A stretch of 46,760 nucleotides of DNA from positions 1 to 46,760 of the forward strand of contig JACQYJ010000004.1 of NCBI GenBank assembly GCA_016208525.1. The letters run 5' to 3'. The notes below the pieces were generated by a model. That model made no database searches, was not told the origin of the DNA, and worked only from the letters and a program-made list of their open reading frames with translations. The stretch is from Deltaproteobacteria bacterium. GTDB taxonomy: Bacteria; Desulfobacterota; JAENJC01. Both the position numbers and the translations under genes were made by a program. Shown here piece after piece: positions 39,554-46,760 of the stretch; positions within the stretch are counted from its first letter, which is position 1; each line of letters starts with the position of its first letter.

Positions 39554-42500
39554 ATGAGCTATTTATGGACAATTGAAAATCTGTCAACATTGACAAGGCA
39601 CCCTGCGCCAAAGGTCAGGGAGTGGGCATCTGAAAGGCTTAAGACTTTGTATGGAAATGATGGCATTTCTGCGCTGGAAGGGCTGCTTAAAGAGAGGGAC
39701 AGGGGGTTGCTGACGAAGGCCCTGGACTACCTCCTTGAATATCCTTCTCCTCAATTCGCAGACCTGGCGCTTGACATATACAAACGGGAAAATGGTCATA
39801 TTGCCGGCATGTGCGCAATGGTCCTTGCAAAGCTCAAAGACAACCGGCTTGTCTCGGCCTTTGATGAAAAAGAATTCGTGGCCGGTAAAGAAGGATTGAT
39901 CGAGCTGCTTGCCGTGTGCAAGGCGCTGGGCGAGTTAGGGACAGATGCTGCCTGTAAAACACTGCAAACCATTATATATCATTCCGGGAAGAAGCCGGAT
40001 ACTGTTTCCATAAAAACTGTCCTGACTTCCATCCTGGATACAGGAAGTGGAGTTGATACAGTCCTCGAATTCTATCTTAACCATTATAAAAACTCAGGAA
40101 CAGCCGTCATTTCGGCCCTGATGGACTACTGCCAGTTCTGGCATAACGATGAGGAGCTTTCCGAAGGCAAGAAAGGGTTTTTCAGGAAGGGGTTCCCACC
40201 GGTGGTTGAAAACGCAATACATATTCTCAAATCTAACTCAGGGGACAAGATCGGCAGAGAGTTGGAGCGGCTTTTCAGGAAGGAGGATTTTTCAGGCGTC
40301 ATAGCGGCAGTCTTTGAATATGCTGATAATCTTGTAAAAGAAGCGGCTGAGCATGTCGGGGATAAATCTTTTTCAGAATGGGATATGCGAGAATCTCAGG
40401 CAAAGACAAACTACGACCTCATCCTTGCTATAAAAAATCTTCCTTCCCATCCCAAAGATGCTGACAAGGGGCTTGCAATGGCTGCAATTGGTTCACTTGC
40501 CAGACTTGACGAGATGAAATTACTTATTGGTCTTTCAATAACCATGGGGATCAAAGTCCTTCTTGATGAATTCCTGGAAGACAGGGGAGACACGGTGGAT
40601 GACAAATGGATTGAGGAAATCCTGCTGAATTCCTCCGAGAGGGATACGGTTGTTGATGAGACCATCCGTATTATAAAATGGAAAGCATATTCTCTCGGAA
40701 CCAGGCGTGGGATAAGCCTCTTGGGCCTTATCGGGGATGAAAGGGCGATCCCGTGCCTTGTCGAGCTTATCGGCAAAAAATCAGGAGATCTCGATGATGA
40801 GACAATAGATGAGGCGCTGGCTGCCCTCGTCCGCTTCGGAGAAAGGGCATTGCCCGCCCTTGAAAAGCTGATGGACGGCTCCGACCGTTCGGCAATCAAT
40901 GAAGCGTTTTTCATTTTAAAGGACATCCCCGCAAAAAAGACCGAAGAGCTTCTTCTCAGAAATTGGGACAGGTTTATGGGCATAAACAGGGAGCTGTTTA
41001 CAATGGCCCTGGGGGACGTTGCGTCAAAAGAATTCATCCCGCTCCTCCGCAAGGAAATAAAGGAGGGTGAGTTGATAGAGGCCGAAGTCTTCCACCTTCT
41101 CTGCCTTATTCACGGAGTGAAGGACCCATTGCTGCCGCAGATCGAGGAGGAACTGAAGAGGTCGGAAGAGGAAATGAAGAAGGCATTTGCCGGTTTTAAG
41201 GAGGGCGGCCTTTCATCCCTCATAGAGGCCCCGCTTAATCTTGAATTGAAATGCATGGACTGCGGGAGGGCGTATCACTACAAGATAGATGAGGTGGTCA
41301 TTAACTCCGAAAAACCGGGATCAGAACCGGAGATCACAGATATGATTACCTGTAAGAACTGCGGCTCTGTCAACAACTATGAATTGACGGATAAGGGGAG
41401 TACAAACCTGGCAATACGGGCATCCATGATAGCTGGTCTGTTGAAAGAGGGCAAGATTGAAGACCCGCTGGCATTGCCGATAAAGTTTATGAAGATGCGT
41501 TTTATGGGAAACAGGCCCATGTCTTCATTTAAAGAGGCCATTGAGGAATATAGAAGGGAGTTGGAAAAGAGTCCGCATGATCCCGCCCTGCGCATCGGCT
41601 ACGGGAACATGCTAAGGAGGAAGGGGATGTTAAACGAGGCTGAGTCCCAATTCAGTGAAGCTGCAAGGCTTGAACCCAATGCGGTCGAGGCGTATACACA
41701 GCTTGGGGAGATAGCGGAGAAGAGGGGGGATATCCATGCGGCATATAATTTTTATGCAAAGGCCCTTCAAAGGATGCCCGACGCCAGATATTTCAGGACC
41801 CAGGATATAGACGGGTATAAAGAAATGGTCGTGGATAAGCACCACTATCTCCGGCAGATTGCAGAAGGGAAGACCGATGTCAATCTTATCGAGGACGTGA
41901 TAAAGATAGAGCCTCACAGGAAAAAGGCGGGAAGGAACGACCCCTGTCCGTGCGGGAGCGGAAAGAAATACAAGAAATGCTGCCTTGCAAAGGATGAGGC
42001 TGCAAGCCACAAGACCGCAGTCACCTTGGTAGAGAGCAGCCTCACGGACAGACTCCTTTCCTTCGCCCTCCAGCAGCGGCTAAAAAAAGATTTTGAAAGC
42101 GCTTATTCCCTCTATTTCAAGAAACCTTTCAGAGAGCCGGTTGTCATGGACGAGGAGGATATTGAGTTCGGCGTCTTTCTGGATTGGTTTATCCACGATT
42201 TTCTGTTAAAGAGCGGGAAGACCGTTGTTGAAGAGTTCTACCAGGAGAATTTCCGCAGGATTTCAGGAGAGGAAAAAGCGGTGCTTGAATCGGAGATGCT
42301 TTCTTATCTGAGCGTTTATGAAGTGGCAGCAGTGGTTCCGGATGAAGGACTTATGCTTCATGACCTGATCACAGGGGAAGAGTTTGAGGTCAAGGACGTG
42401 AGGGGTTCCCGGAGCCTTGTCAGGTGGGACATTGTCATTGCCCGCGCAATAAGGCATAAAGCGGCCAACAAGCTGTCGGGCTTTGTGATGATCCTTCCGA

Positions 42501-43378
42501 GGGATGATAGAGAGAGATTTATGGCGGTTCTTTCAGCGAGGCGGGAGGAGTTCAGGAAAGAGACTGGGAAGAAGGAGTGGAGCGCCTTTTTGAAGTCAAG
42601 GGGGTATCTCCTTTTCCACACCTTCAATGAGCGAGAGACGTCAACGCCTGTTCCGTTCACTGAGGAGCGTCATCGGCTCATTGAGGCCAGGGCTGAATAT
42701 TACGCAGCGGATTTCCAATCAGCCCGCCGCCTCCTGTCTAATGAATTTGATTTTGTACTTGATGAGGAAAAGGAAGGGAAGGAGTTGCAATATACATGGC
42801 TGAAGCGCGGGAAGTCCGAGGCATGGGAAGAGGGCAAGCTGCCAAAGGAAGCAGGCATGCGGCCTATTATCATGCAATCTCAATTGATAAGCCAGGGCGG
42901 AGAGGTCCGCTTTAGCGCCCTCGGATCTATAAAAATAACTGCCAATAGACTGACCCTTGAATGCATCTCCAAAGAAAGGCTCGAACGCGGGAAGGCGAGG
43001 CTGAAGGAGATATTGGGAGACATTGTTCAGCACAAACAGGATTCAGTTAAGGCCTTTGAACCGTCCGGCAGCGAAAGAGACAAGAGACCTTCTGAGAATA
43101 TTGAAACAGGGATAGATAACGAAGCGAAGATATCTTTAATGTCCAGGTATTACAGCCAATATGTGGAAGAATGGATAAAGAGTCCGATACCGGCCCTTAA
43201 CGGCCTTTCGCCCCTTGAATCATGCAAGACCGAAGCAGGAAGGGCCAGGGTAGATGAAATCCTCAAGGGGATGGAAAACAGCGAGGAGCGAAATAGGCGG
43301 GACGGGAAGCCTTATATGGATGTGAACAAGATAAGGGAAAAACTGGAGGAGAGGCGTTGTGAAAAAGGTAAAAAGTAA
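39554..43378 (+). CDS. Large HEAT-repeat/zinc-ribbon/TPR/SEC-C protein
   Basis: This 1274-residue soluble protein is not a named family. Residues 1-540 are helical HEAT-like repeats (GDERAIPCLVELIGKKSG, RFGERALPALEKLMDG). Residues about 565-605 are a zinc ribbon (CMDC and CKNC). Residues about 655-740 are TPRs. At about 793-811 is a SEC-C metal motif, GRNDPCPCGSGKKYKKCC. Residues 830-1130 look like the domain that often follows SEC-C. The last 75 (YVEEWIKSPIPALNGLSPLE) resemble the C-terminal domain of Xre/MbcA-like and SEC-C proteins. AGGAGG precedes the ATG. It overlaps nothing but follows mutS by 14 bp, suggesting an operon. Confidence 0.82.
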   Translation: MSYLWTIENLSTLTRHPAPKVREWASERLKTLYGNDGISALEGLLKERDRGLLTKALDYLLEYPSPQFADLALDIYKRENGHIAGMCAMVLAKLKDNRLVSAFDEKEFVAGKEGLIELLAVCKALGELGTDAACKTLQTIIYHSGKKPDTVSIKTVLTSILDTGSGVDTVLEFYLNHYKNSGTAVISALMDYCQFWHNDEELSEGKKGFFRKGFPPVVENAIHILKSNSGDKIGRELERLFRKEDFSGVIAAVFEYADNLVKEAAEHVGDKSFSEWDMRESQAKTNYDLILAIKNLPSHPKDADKGLAMAAIGSLARLDEMKLLIGLSITMGIKVLLDEFLEDRGDTVDDKWIEEILLNSSERDTVVDETIRIIKWKAYSLGTRRGISLLGLIGDERAIPCLVELIGKKSGDLDDETIDEALAALVRFGERALPALEKLMDGSDRSAINEAFFILKDIPAKKTEELLLRNWDRFMGINRELFTMALGDVASKEFIPLLRKEIKEGELIEAEVFHLLCLIHGVKDPLLPQIEEELKRSEEEMKKAFAGFKEGGLSSLIEAPLNLELKCMDCGRAYHYKIDEVVINSEKPGSEPEITDMITCKNCGSVNNYELTDKGSTNLAIRASMIAGLLKEGKIEDPLALPIKFMKMRFMGNRPMSSFKEAIEEYRRELEKSPHDPALRIGYGNMLRRKGMLNEAESQFSEAARLEPNAVEAYTQLGEIAEKRGDIHAAYNFYAKALQRMPDARYFRTQDIDGYKEMVVDKHHYLRQIAEGKTDVNLIEDVIKIEPHRKKAGRNDPCPCGSGKKYKKCCLAKDEAASHKTAVTLVESSLTDRLLSFALQQRLKKDFESAYSLYFKKPFREPVVMDEEDIEFGVFLDWFIHDFLLKSGKTVVEEFYQENFRRISGEEKAVLESEMLSYLSVYEVAAVVPDEGLMLHDLITGEEFEVKDVRGSRSLVRWDIVIARAIRHKAANKLSGFVMILPRDDRERFMAVLSARREEFRKETGKKEWSAFLKSRGYLLFHTFNERETSTPVPFTEERHRLIEARAEYYAADFQSARRLLSNEFDFVLDEEKEGKELQYTWLKRGKSEAWEEGKLPKEAGMRPIIMQSQLISQGGEVRFSALGSIKITANRLTLECISKERLERGKARLKEILGDIVQHKQDSVKAFEPSGSERDKRPSENIETGIDNEAKISLMSRYYSQYVEEWIKSPIPALNGLSPLESCKTEAGRARVDEILKGMENSEERNRRDGKPYMDVNKIREKLEERRCEKGKK

Positions 43379-43495
43379 ACCGCAGAATGCTGAAATGGCC
43401 GACTATGATTCGGATGAGACCTTTTATCCTAAAAACGGCAGTTGTTCTCGCAAAGCCGCAAAGTACGCGAAGAAAACAAAAGACTTGGAATTTAA

Positions 43496-43688
43496 CCTAA
43501 AAAAAGCATTTGCCACTGACTTTCACGGACTAAGAGCAAGTAATTAAAAGATTTTTCGACAAGCATTTAATTAAAAGATTTTTCGACAAGCATTAGAATC
43601 ACCTTTTGGGTGAACTGCTCATAATGTTTGAATGTTTCTTTGATAAGGTTTTGTCCGTATTTGTCCGTGGCCAACTGCCGTTTTTAGG
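43496..43688. mobile_element. MITE-like element, copy C (193 bp) with 5-bp target duplication
   Basis: It begins CCTAAAAAAAGCATTTGCC and ends ACTGCCGTTTTTAGG, with the same terminal and central hairpin sequence as copy B. The perfect duplication TTTAA flanks it (43491-43495 and 43689-43693). An internal 27-bp tandem duplication (43542-43568 and 43569-43595) explains its greater length. The whole stretch 43379-43988 has no complete gene. Confidence 0.85.
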
Positions 43689-43734
43689 TTTAAAAGTAAT
43701 TCACCTGTCTGGTGATCCTGGTTTTCAACCAAAT

Positions 43735-43790
43735 CTATTGATTTTCCTCTGCGATCTCTGCGTCCTCTGCGGTTAAATGCTCTTTTTAGG
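43735..43790. repeat. CTCTGCG half-element and partial MITE end
   Basis: CCTCTGCGATCTCTGCG and CCTCTGCGGTTAAATGC (ACCGCAGAG family) are followed by CTTTTTAGGTTTA, which looks like a solitary right end of the MITE family. Confidence 0.55.
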
Positions 43791-43801
43791 TTTATTATAT
43801 T

Positions 43802-43894
43802 GCAGGGTATACGGATGGCGGCGCTCCCTATGGCGTAACATGGGAAGAGATGGAGAAAGAAGCGGCAGGAGAGACAACAGGGTCAAGGGATTAG
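43802..43894 (+). pseudogene. C-terminal remnant of an unidentified small protein
   Basis: A 30-codon frame reads AGYTDGGAPYGVTWEEMEKE and ends at TAG 43892. It has no start codon and is preceded by repeat DNA. The composition looks coding, but no family is recognised. It may be a gene whose 5' part was replaced by the repeats. Confidence 0.35.
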
Positions 43895-43988
43895 TCATTA
43901 AGGTTCCAAATCCCGTCAACCTCCTGGGCGCCCCACACAGATTCAGGTTCACTGTTGACAATAAGTGCGCAAGGTGGCATTCTACAGC

Positions 43989-44486
43989 ATGGAAAAGAAG
44001 CTGACTCACTTTAATTCTTATGGAAGGGCAAGGATGGTGGACGTGTCCGCCAAGGAGGCAACCGAAAGGGTTGCCGTAGCCGGCGGGAAGGTGCGGATGC
44101 AGCCCGAAACTCTGAAGCTCATACAGGCAGGGAAGATGAAAAAGGGGGATGTGCTTGCTGTGGCCCAGGTAGCCGGGATCATGGGGGCAAAGAAGACATC
44201 GGAACTCATCCCAATGTGCCATCCTCTTCTTCTCACGTCCGTGGATATAACCTTCAGCGAAGATGCTGCCCTGGATTTAGACGGCCTCGTATCCATCCAT
44301 CTGGAGGCCAGGGTCAAGACCACAGGCCAGACAGGGGTTGAAATGGAGGCCCTCACCGCAGTCACCACGACGCTCCTTACCATATACGACATGTGCAAGG
44401 CCGTTGACAAAGGAATGAGCTTTGAGGATATATCACTTCTGTCCAAGACAGGCGGGAAGTCGGGAGAATACAAGAGAAAGGGGTGA
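43989..44486 (+). CDS. moaC: Cyclic pyranopterin monophosphate synthase MoaC
   Basis: MoaC works with MoaA in the first step of molybdenum-cofactor synthesis. The 165 residues include LTHFNSYGRARMVDVSAKEAT, GAKKTSELIPMCHPLLLT (active-site His), EALTAVTTTLLTIYDMCKA and LLSKTGGKSGEY. I chose ATG 43989 with AAGGTGG upstream. An in-frame GTG at 43965 is less likely. TTGACA (43956-43961) may be a -35, but no good -10 was seen. Confidence 0.95.
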   Translation: MEKKLTHFNSYGRARMVDVSAKEATERVAVAGGKVRMQPETLKLIQAGKMKKGDVLAVAQVAGIMGAKKTSELIPMCHPLLLTSVDITFSEDAALDLDGLVSIHLEARVKTTGQTGVEMEALTAVTTTLLTIYDMCKAVDKGMSFEDISLLSKTGGKSGEYKRKG

Positions 44487-44557
44487 GGGCTAAAGGATGA
44501 AGGATGAAGAAAAACTATTCTTTTTCATCCCTTATCCTTCATCCCTCATCCTTGGTT
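44484..44557. repeat. Inverted word array between moaC and moaA
   Basis: AAAGGATGAAGGATGAAG on the left faces TTCATCCCTTATCCTTCATC with further copies on the right, separated by AAAAACTATTC. It can form a hairpin. The same words occur at 1873-1920. Confidence 0.75.
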
Positions 44558-44561
44558 TTTT

Positions 44562-45551
44562 ATGAATATAACAGACTCCTACAACCGAAAGATTGAATAT
44601 CTCCGGGTCTCAGTGACAGATCGGTGCAACATGCGCTGTACATACTGCATGCCGACTGAAGGGATCAAGCTCATTCCGCATCATGAACTCCTTCACTACG
44701 GAGAGATAAGGGAAGTTGTAAGGGCAGGCGCACTCCTCGGCATAAAGAGCGTCCGGCTTACCGGCGGCGAGCCCACTATAAGAAAGGAGCTGTCAAGGTT
44801 CATCTCCATGCTTAAGGAGGTTGAAGGGATCGAAGAGGTCACCCTGACCACCAACGCCCTCCTTCTTTCAAAACTGGCGCAGGAGTTCAAGGATGCCGGA
44901 CTGGACAGGGTCAATATAAGCCTTGATTCGCTGAAGCCGGAGAGATTTTCTGAAATTACACGAGGCGGGGATTTAAAGGCGGTTCTGGAAGGGATTCAGG
45001 CCGCTCTCGATGCAGACCTTTCGCCTGTTAAGTTGAACGTTGTTGTCATCCCGGGGTTTAACGACGACGAGGTGGAGGAGATGGCAGCCTTGAGCATAGA
45101 AAGGCCTCTTCATGTGCGCTATATTGAATTCATGCCCATTGGAGACCAGAGGCTTCATAAGGAGAAGAAGTATATCAGGACCGCTGAACTGGTTGAGAGA
45201 TTGAAAAAAAGGTTTGAATTATCAGTTGCGAATAAGGGCGCGGGCATGGGGCCCGCCAGTACGTATAGGATCAGCGGCGCGAAAGGCACCGTCGGGTTCA
45301 TAAGCTCCATAAGCGAGCACTTTTGCGGCACCTGCAACCGGCTCAGGCTTTCTTCGGACGGCTGGCTCAGGTCATGCCTTTTTAATGAGAAACTGGCTGT
45401 TGAGATGAAAACCCCTCTCAGAAACGGCGCATCCCTGGATGATTTGAAAGAACTGTTTATGAAGGCCGCAGGGATAAGACCGGTTGGACATGAACTGGAT
45501 ACAAGGGGCTCACTTGATTTCAAGAGGACCATGTCACAGATAGGGGGATAG
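44562..45551 (+). CDS. moaA: GTP 3',8-cyclase MoaA
   Basis: This radical-SAM enzyme has 329 residues: N-terminal cluster CNMRCTYC, SVRLTGGEPTIRKEL, VNISLDSLKPERF, VVIPGFNDDEVEEM, FMPIG, and the C-terminal cluster FCGTCNRLRLSSDGWLRSCLF. It ends with the conserved GG (SQIGG). moaC lies just upstream. Confidence 0.96.
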   Translation: MNITDSYNRKIEYLRVSVTDRCNMRCTYCMPTEGIKLIPHHELLHYGEIREVVRAGALLGIKSVRLTGGEPTIRKELSRFISMLKEVEGIEEVTLTTNALLLSKLAQEFKDAGLDRVNISLDSLKPERFSEITRGGDLKAVLEGIQAALDADLSPVKLNVVVIPGFNDDEVEEMAALSIERPLHVRYIEFMPIGDQRLHKEKKYIRTAELVERLKKRFELSVANKGAGMGPASTYRISGAKGTVGFISSISEHFCGTCNRLRLSSDGWLRSCLFNEKLAVEMKTPLRNGASLDDLKELFMKAAGIRPVGHELDTRGSLDFKRTMSQIGG

Positions 45552-45556
45552 TTTAA

Positions 45557-46705
45557 ATTTCAAATCTCAAATCTCAAATCTCAAATTATCAGGGAAGACC
45601 TACACTGGCAGAGATAGACCTGGATGCCCTTGGTTATAATTACAGCAAGATAAAAGAAAAGACAGGGGACAAAAAGGTACTTGCCGTTGCAAAGGCCAAT
45701 GCCTATGGACATGGCGCTGTGGAGGTTTCAGGTGAGCTGGAAAGGCTCGGCGCCGACTATCTGGGCGTTGCCATCCTTCCTGAAGGGATTGAACTCAGAA
45801 ATGCAGGGATCAGCAGGCCGATACTCCTTCTGAACGGCATATTCCAGGGGGAGGCTGCTTATGTGCTTAAGCATAACCTTACCCCCGTGATCTTTTCAAT
45901 AGATACCGCCATGGAGATTTCCAGTGAGGCTGCTAAGGCCGGAAAAACAGTCCCTGTGCATGTAAAGATAGATACGGGGATGAGGAGGCTTGGGCTCTTG
46001 CCGGGCGAAGTAGAGCAGTTTTTGGGAAGACTCAAAGAACTGAAAAACATAAAGGTTGAAGGGGTTCTCTCCCACTTTGCAACAGCGGACAGCAAGGACA
46101 GAGGGTTCATGGATGAGCAGGTCGGCGCTTTTTCTGATGTAGTCGGGAAAATCAGGTCTATGGGGTTTTCCCCTGAGTATATCCATATAGCCAACAGCGC
46201 TGCAATAATTGCCGACAACCTCCCTGATTATCTTAACATGGTGAGGCCTGGAATAACCCTTTACGGCTCCCACCCCTCCATCTGGTTCCGGGATAAGATA
46301 GACCTGAAGCCGGTCATGACCCTTAGAAGCGGGTTAGTCCAGATAAAAAGGGTTAAGAAGGGTGAAAGTGTAAGCTATGCAAGGACGTTCACGGCTGAGA
46401 GGGACAGTATTGTAGCGGTGGCGCCGATAGGATATGCCGACGGGTATCCGAGGCGCCTTTCCAATATTGGCGAGGTAATAATAAGGGGGAAGACCGCTAA
46501 AGTAGCAGGGCTTGTATGCATGGACCTCCTGATGATAGATGTAACCGATGTGCCTGAGGTGTCTGCAGGTGATAAAGTGGTTCTGTGGGGAGTCGGGATG
46601 CATGTTGACGAACTGGCAAGGAAGGCGGGAACCATTTCATACGAACTTTTTTGCAGGGTCTCCGGAAGGGTGCCGAGGAATTATATAAAACAAGGTAAAA
46701 GGTGA
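45557..46705 (+). CDS. alr: Alanine racemase lacking a canonical start codon
   Basis: The open frame from 45557 encodes a complete alanine racemase core: GRPTLAEIDLDALGYNY, VLAVAKANAYGHGA (PLP lysine at codon 45692-45694), KIDTGMRRLGL, VEGVLSHFATAD, MVRPGITLYG, VSYARTFTAE (catalytic Tyr region), APIGYADGYPRRL and VSGRVPRNYI. It makes D-alanine for peptidoglycan. Upstream of the conserved start there is only TCAAATC repeat DNA back to a TAA at 45554, with no in-frame ATG, GTG or TTG. The first such codon is GTG 45719, which would delete the PLP lysine. Rare ATT 45557 or CTG initiation, or an inactive gene, are the options. Confidence 0.85.
   Translation: MSNLKSQISNYQGRPTLAEIDLDALGYNYSKIKEKTGDKKVLAVAKANAYGHGAVEVSGELERLGADYLGVAILPEGIELRNAGISRPILLLNGIFQGEAAYVLKHNLTPVIFSIDTAMEISSEAAKAGKTVPVHVKIDTGMRRLGLLPGEVEQFLGRLKELKNIKVEGVLSHFATADSKDRGFMDEQVGAFSDVVGKIRSMGFSPEYIHIANSAAIIADNLPDYLNMVRPGITLYGSHPSIWFRDKIDLKPVMTLRSGLVQIKRVKKGESVSYARTFTAERDSIVAVAPIGYADGYPRRLSNIGEVIIRGKTAKVAGLVCMDLLMIDVTDVPEVSAGDKVVLWGVGMHVDELARKAGTISYELFCRVSGRVPRNYIKQGKR
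45558..45590. repeat. TCAAATC heptamer array at the alr 5' end
   Basis: Four tandem copies of CAAATCT/CAAATTA start right after the moaA stop and occupy the place of the alr start codon. Confidence 0.8.
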
Positions 46706-46760
46706 AAGGTGAAAGGCAAAAGGTAAAAGGTGAAAGGTGAAAGGCAAAAGGTGAAAGGCA
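46688..46760. repeat. AAGGTGA/AAGGCAA word array downstream of alr
   Basis: About ten copies of AAAGGTG/AAAGGCA/AAAGGTA words run to the window edge. They begin inside alr and encode its last residues (QGKR). Confidence 0.8.

Noticed and set aside
43359..43547. 62-codon open frame after the SEC-C gene
   Set aside because: Its second half is MITE copy C and its middle is CGCAAAG-type repeat DNA; no conserved protein is visible.
43777..44004. 75-codon frame upstream of moaC
   Set aside because: It lies out of frame with the remnant that looks coding and overlaps the moaC start; no conserved features.

Overview
The window is a chromosomal segment of an uncultivated-type Gram-negative bacterium. 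Lipid A genes (lpxB, waaA, a DUF374 acyltransferase), a lipoprotein-type LivJ and a single-copy core gene set point to a diderm. The pairing of a deoxynucleoside kinase with panB, the short ArgA-like acetyltransferase and the very repeat-rich intergenic DNA recall Nitrospirota or former Deltaproteobacteria. That placement is an inference, not something the sequence proves. No rRNA, tRNA, CRISPR array, prophage or intact transposase was seen.

Layout. (1) 1-15439, minus strand: a response regulator cut by the window edge, a BFN-family protein, miaB, a formate/nitrite transporter remnant, waaA, an ABC-2 exporter, an accessory island (7271-12949), then LPLAT, lpxB and a PAP2 phosphatase. The island holds a DUF3800 protein, a HEPN-like protein, a broken helicase with helicase-associated repeats, a restriction-modification remnant and a PIN toxin-antitoxin pair. 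It separates lipid A genes that are often neighbours. (2) 15658-27358, plus strand: the rpsB-tsf-pyrH-frr-uppS-cdsA cluster, livJHM without livGF, a PAS-GGDEF-EAL protein, the deoxynucleoside kinase and panB. (3) 27454-36738, minus strand: nadK, a HicBA module, recN, an ArgA-like acetyltransferase, a broken pmbA/tldE, a SpoIID-like protein, queA and tgt. (4) 36966-46760, plus strand: mutS, a 1274-residue HEAT/zinc-ribbon/TPR/SEC-C protein, moaC, moaA and an alanine racemase whose normal start codon is missing.

The most striking property is the density of small repeats. There is a 164-193 bp MITE-like family with imperfect terminal inverted repeats, two of its three copies flanked by perfect 5-bp target duplications. 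There is a REP family built on GGGGACAGTCCC, several G/C-rich palindrome families, and arrays of degenerate 7-8 bp words at gene boundaries. Many repeats lie inside genes: in frame in tgt, queA (twice), waaA, livM, mutS and recN; as the protein ends of lpxB and alr; as the apparent signal peptide of the SpoIID-like protein; and as the lesion that breaks the helicase.

A second pattern is transcriptional. Five operon-leading genes (PAP2, uppS, the deoxynucleoside kinase, mutS, nadK) have a TANNNT box 8-11 nt upstream of their ATG, a -35-like box 17 bp further up, and little or no Shine-Dalgarno sequence. This suggests leaderless mRNAs. Several genes are decayed or internally deleted (the transporter, the helicase, pmbA, the EAL domain), so the segment appears to be under active erosion.
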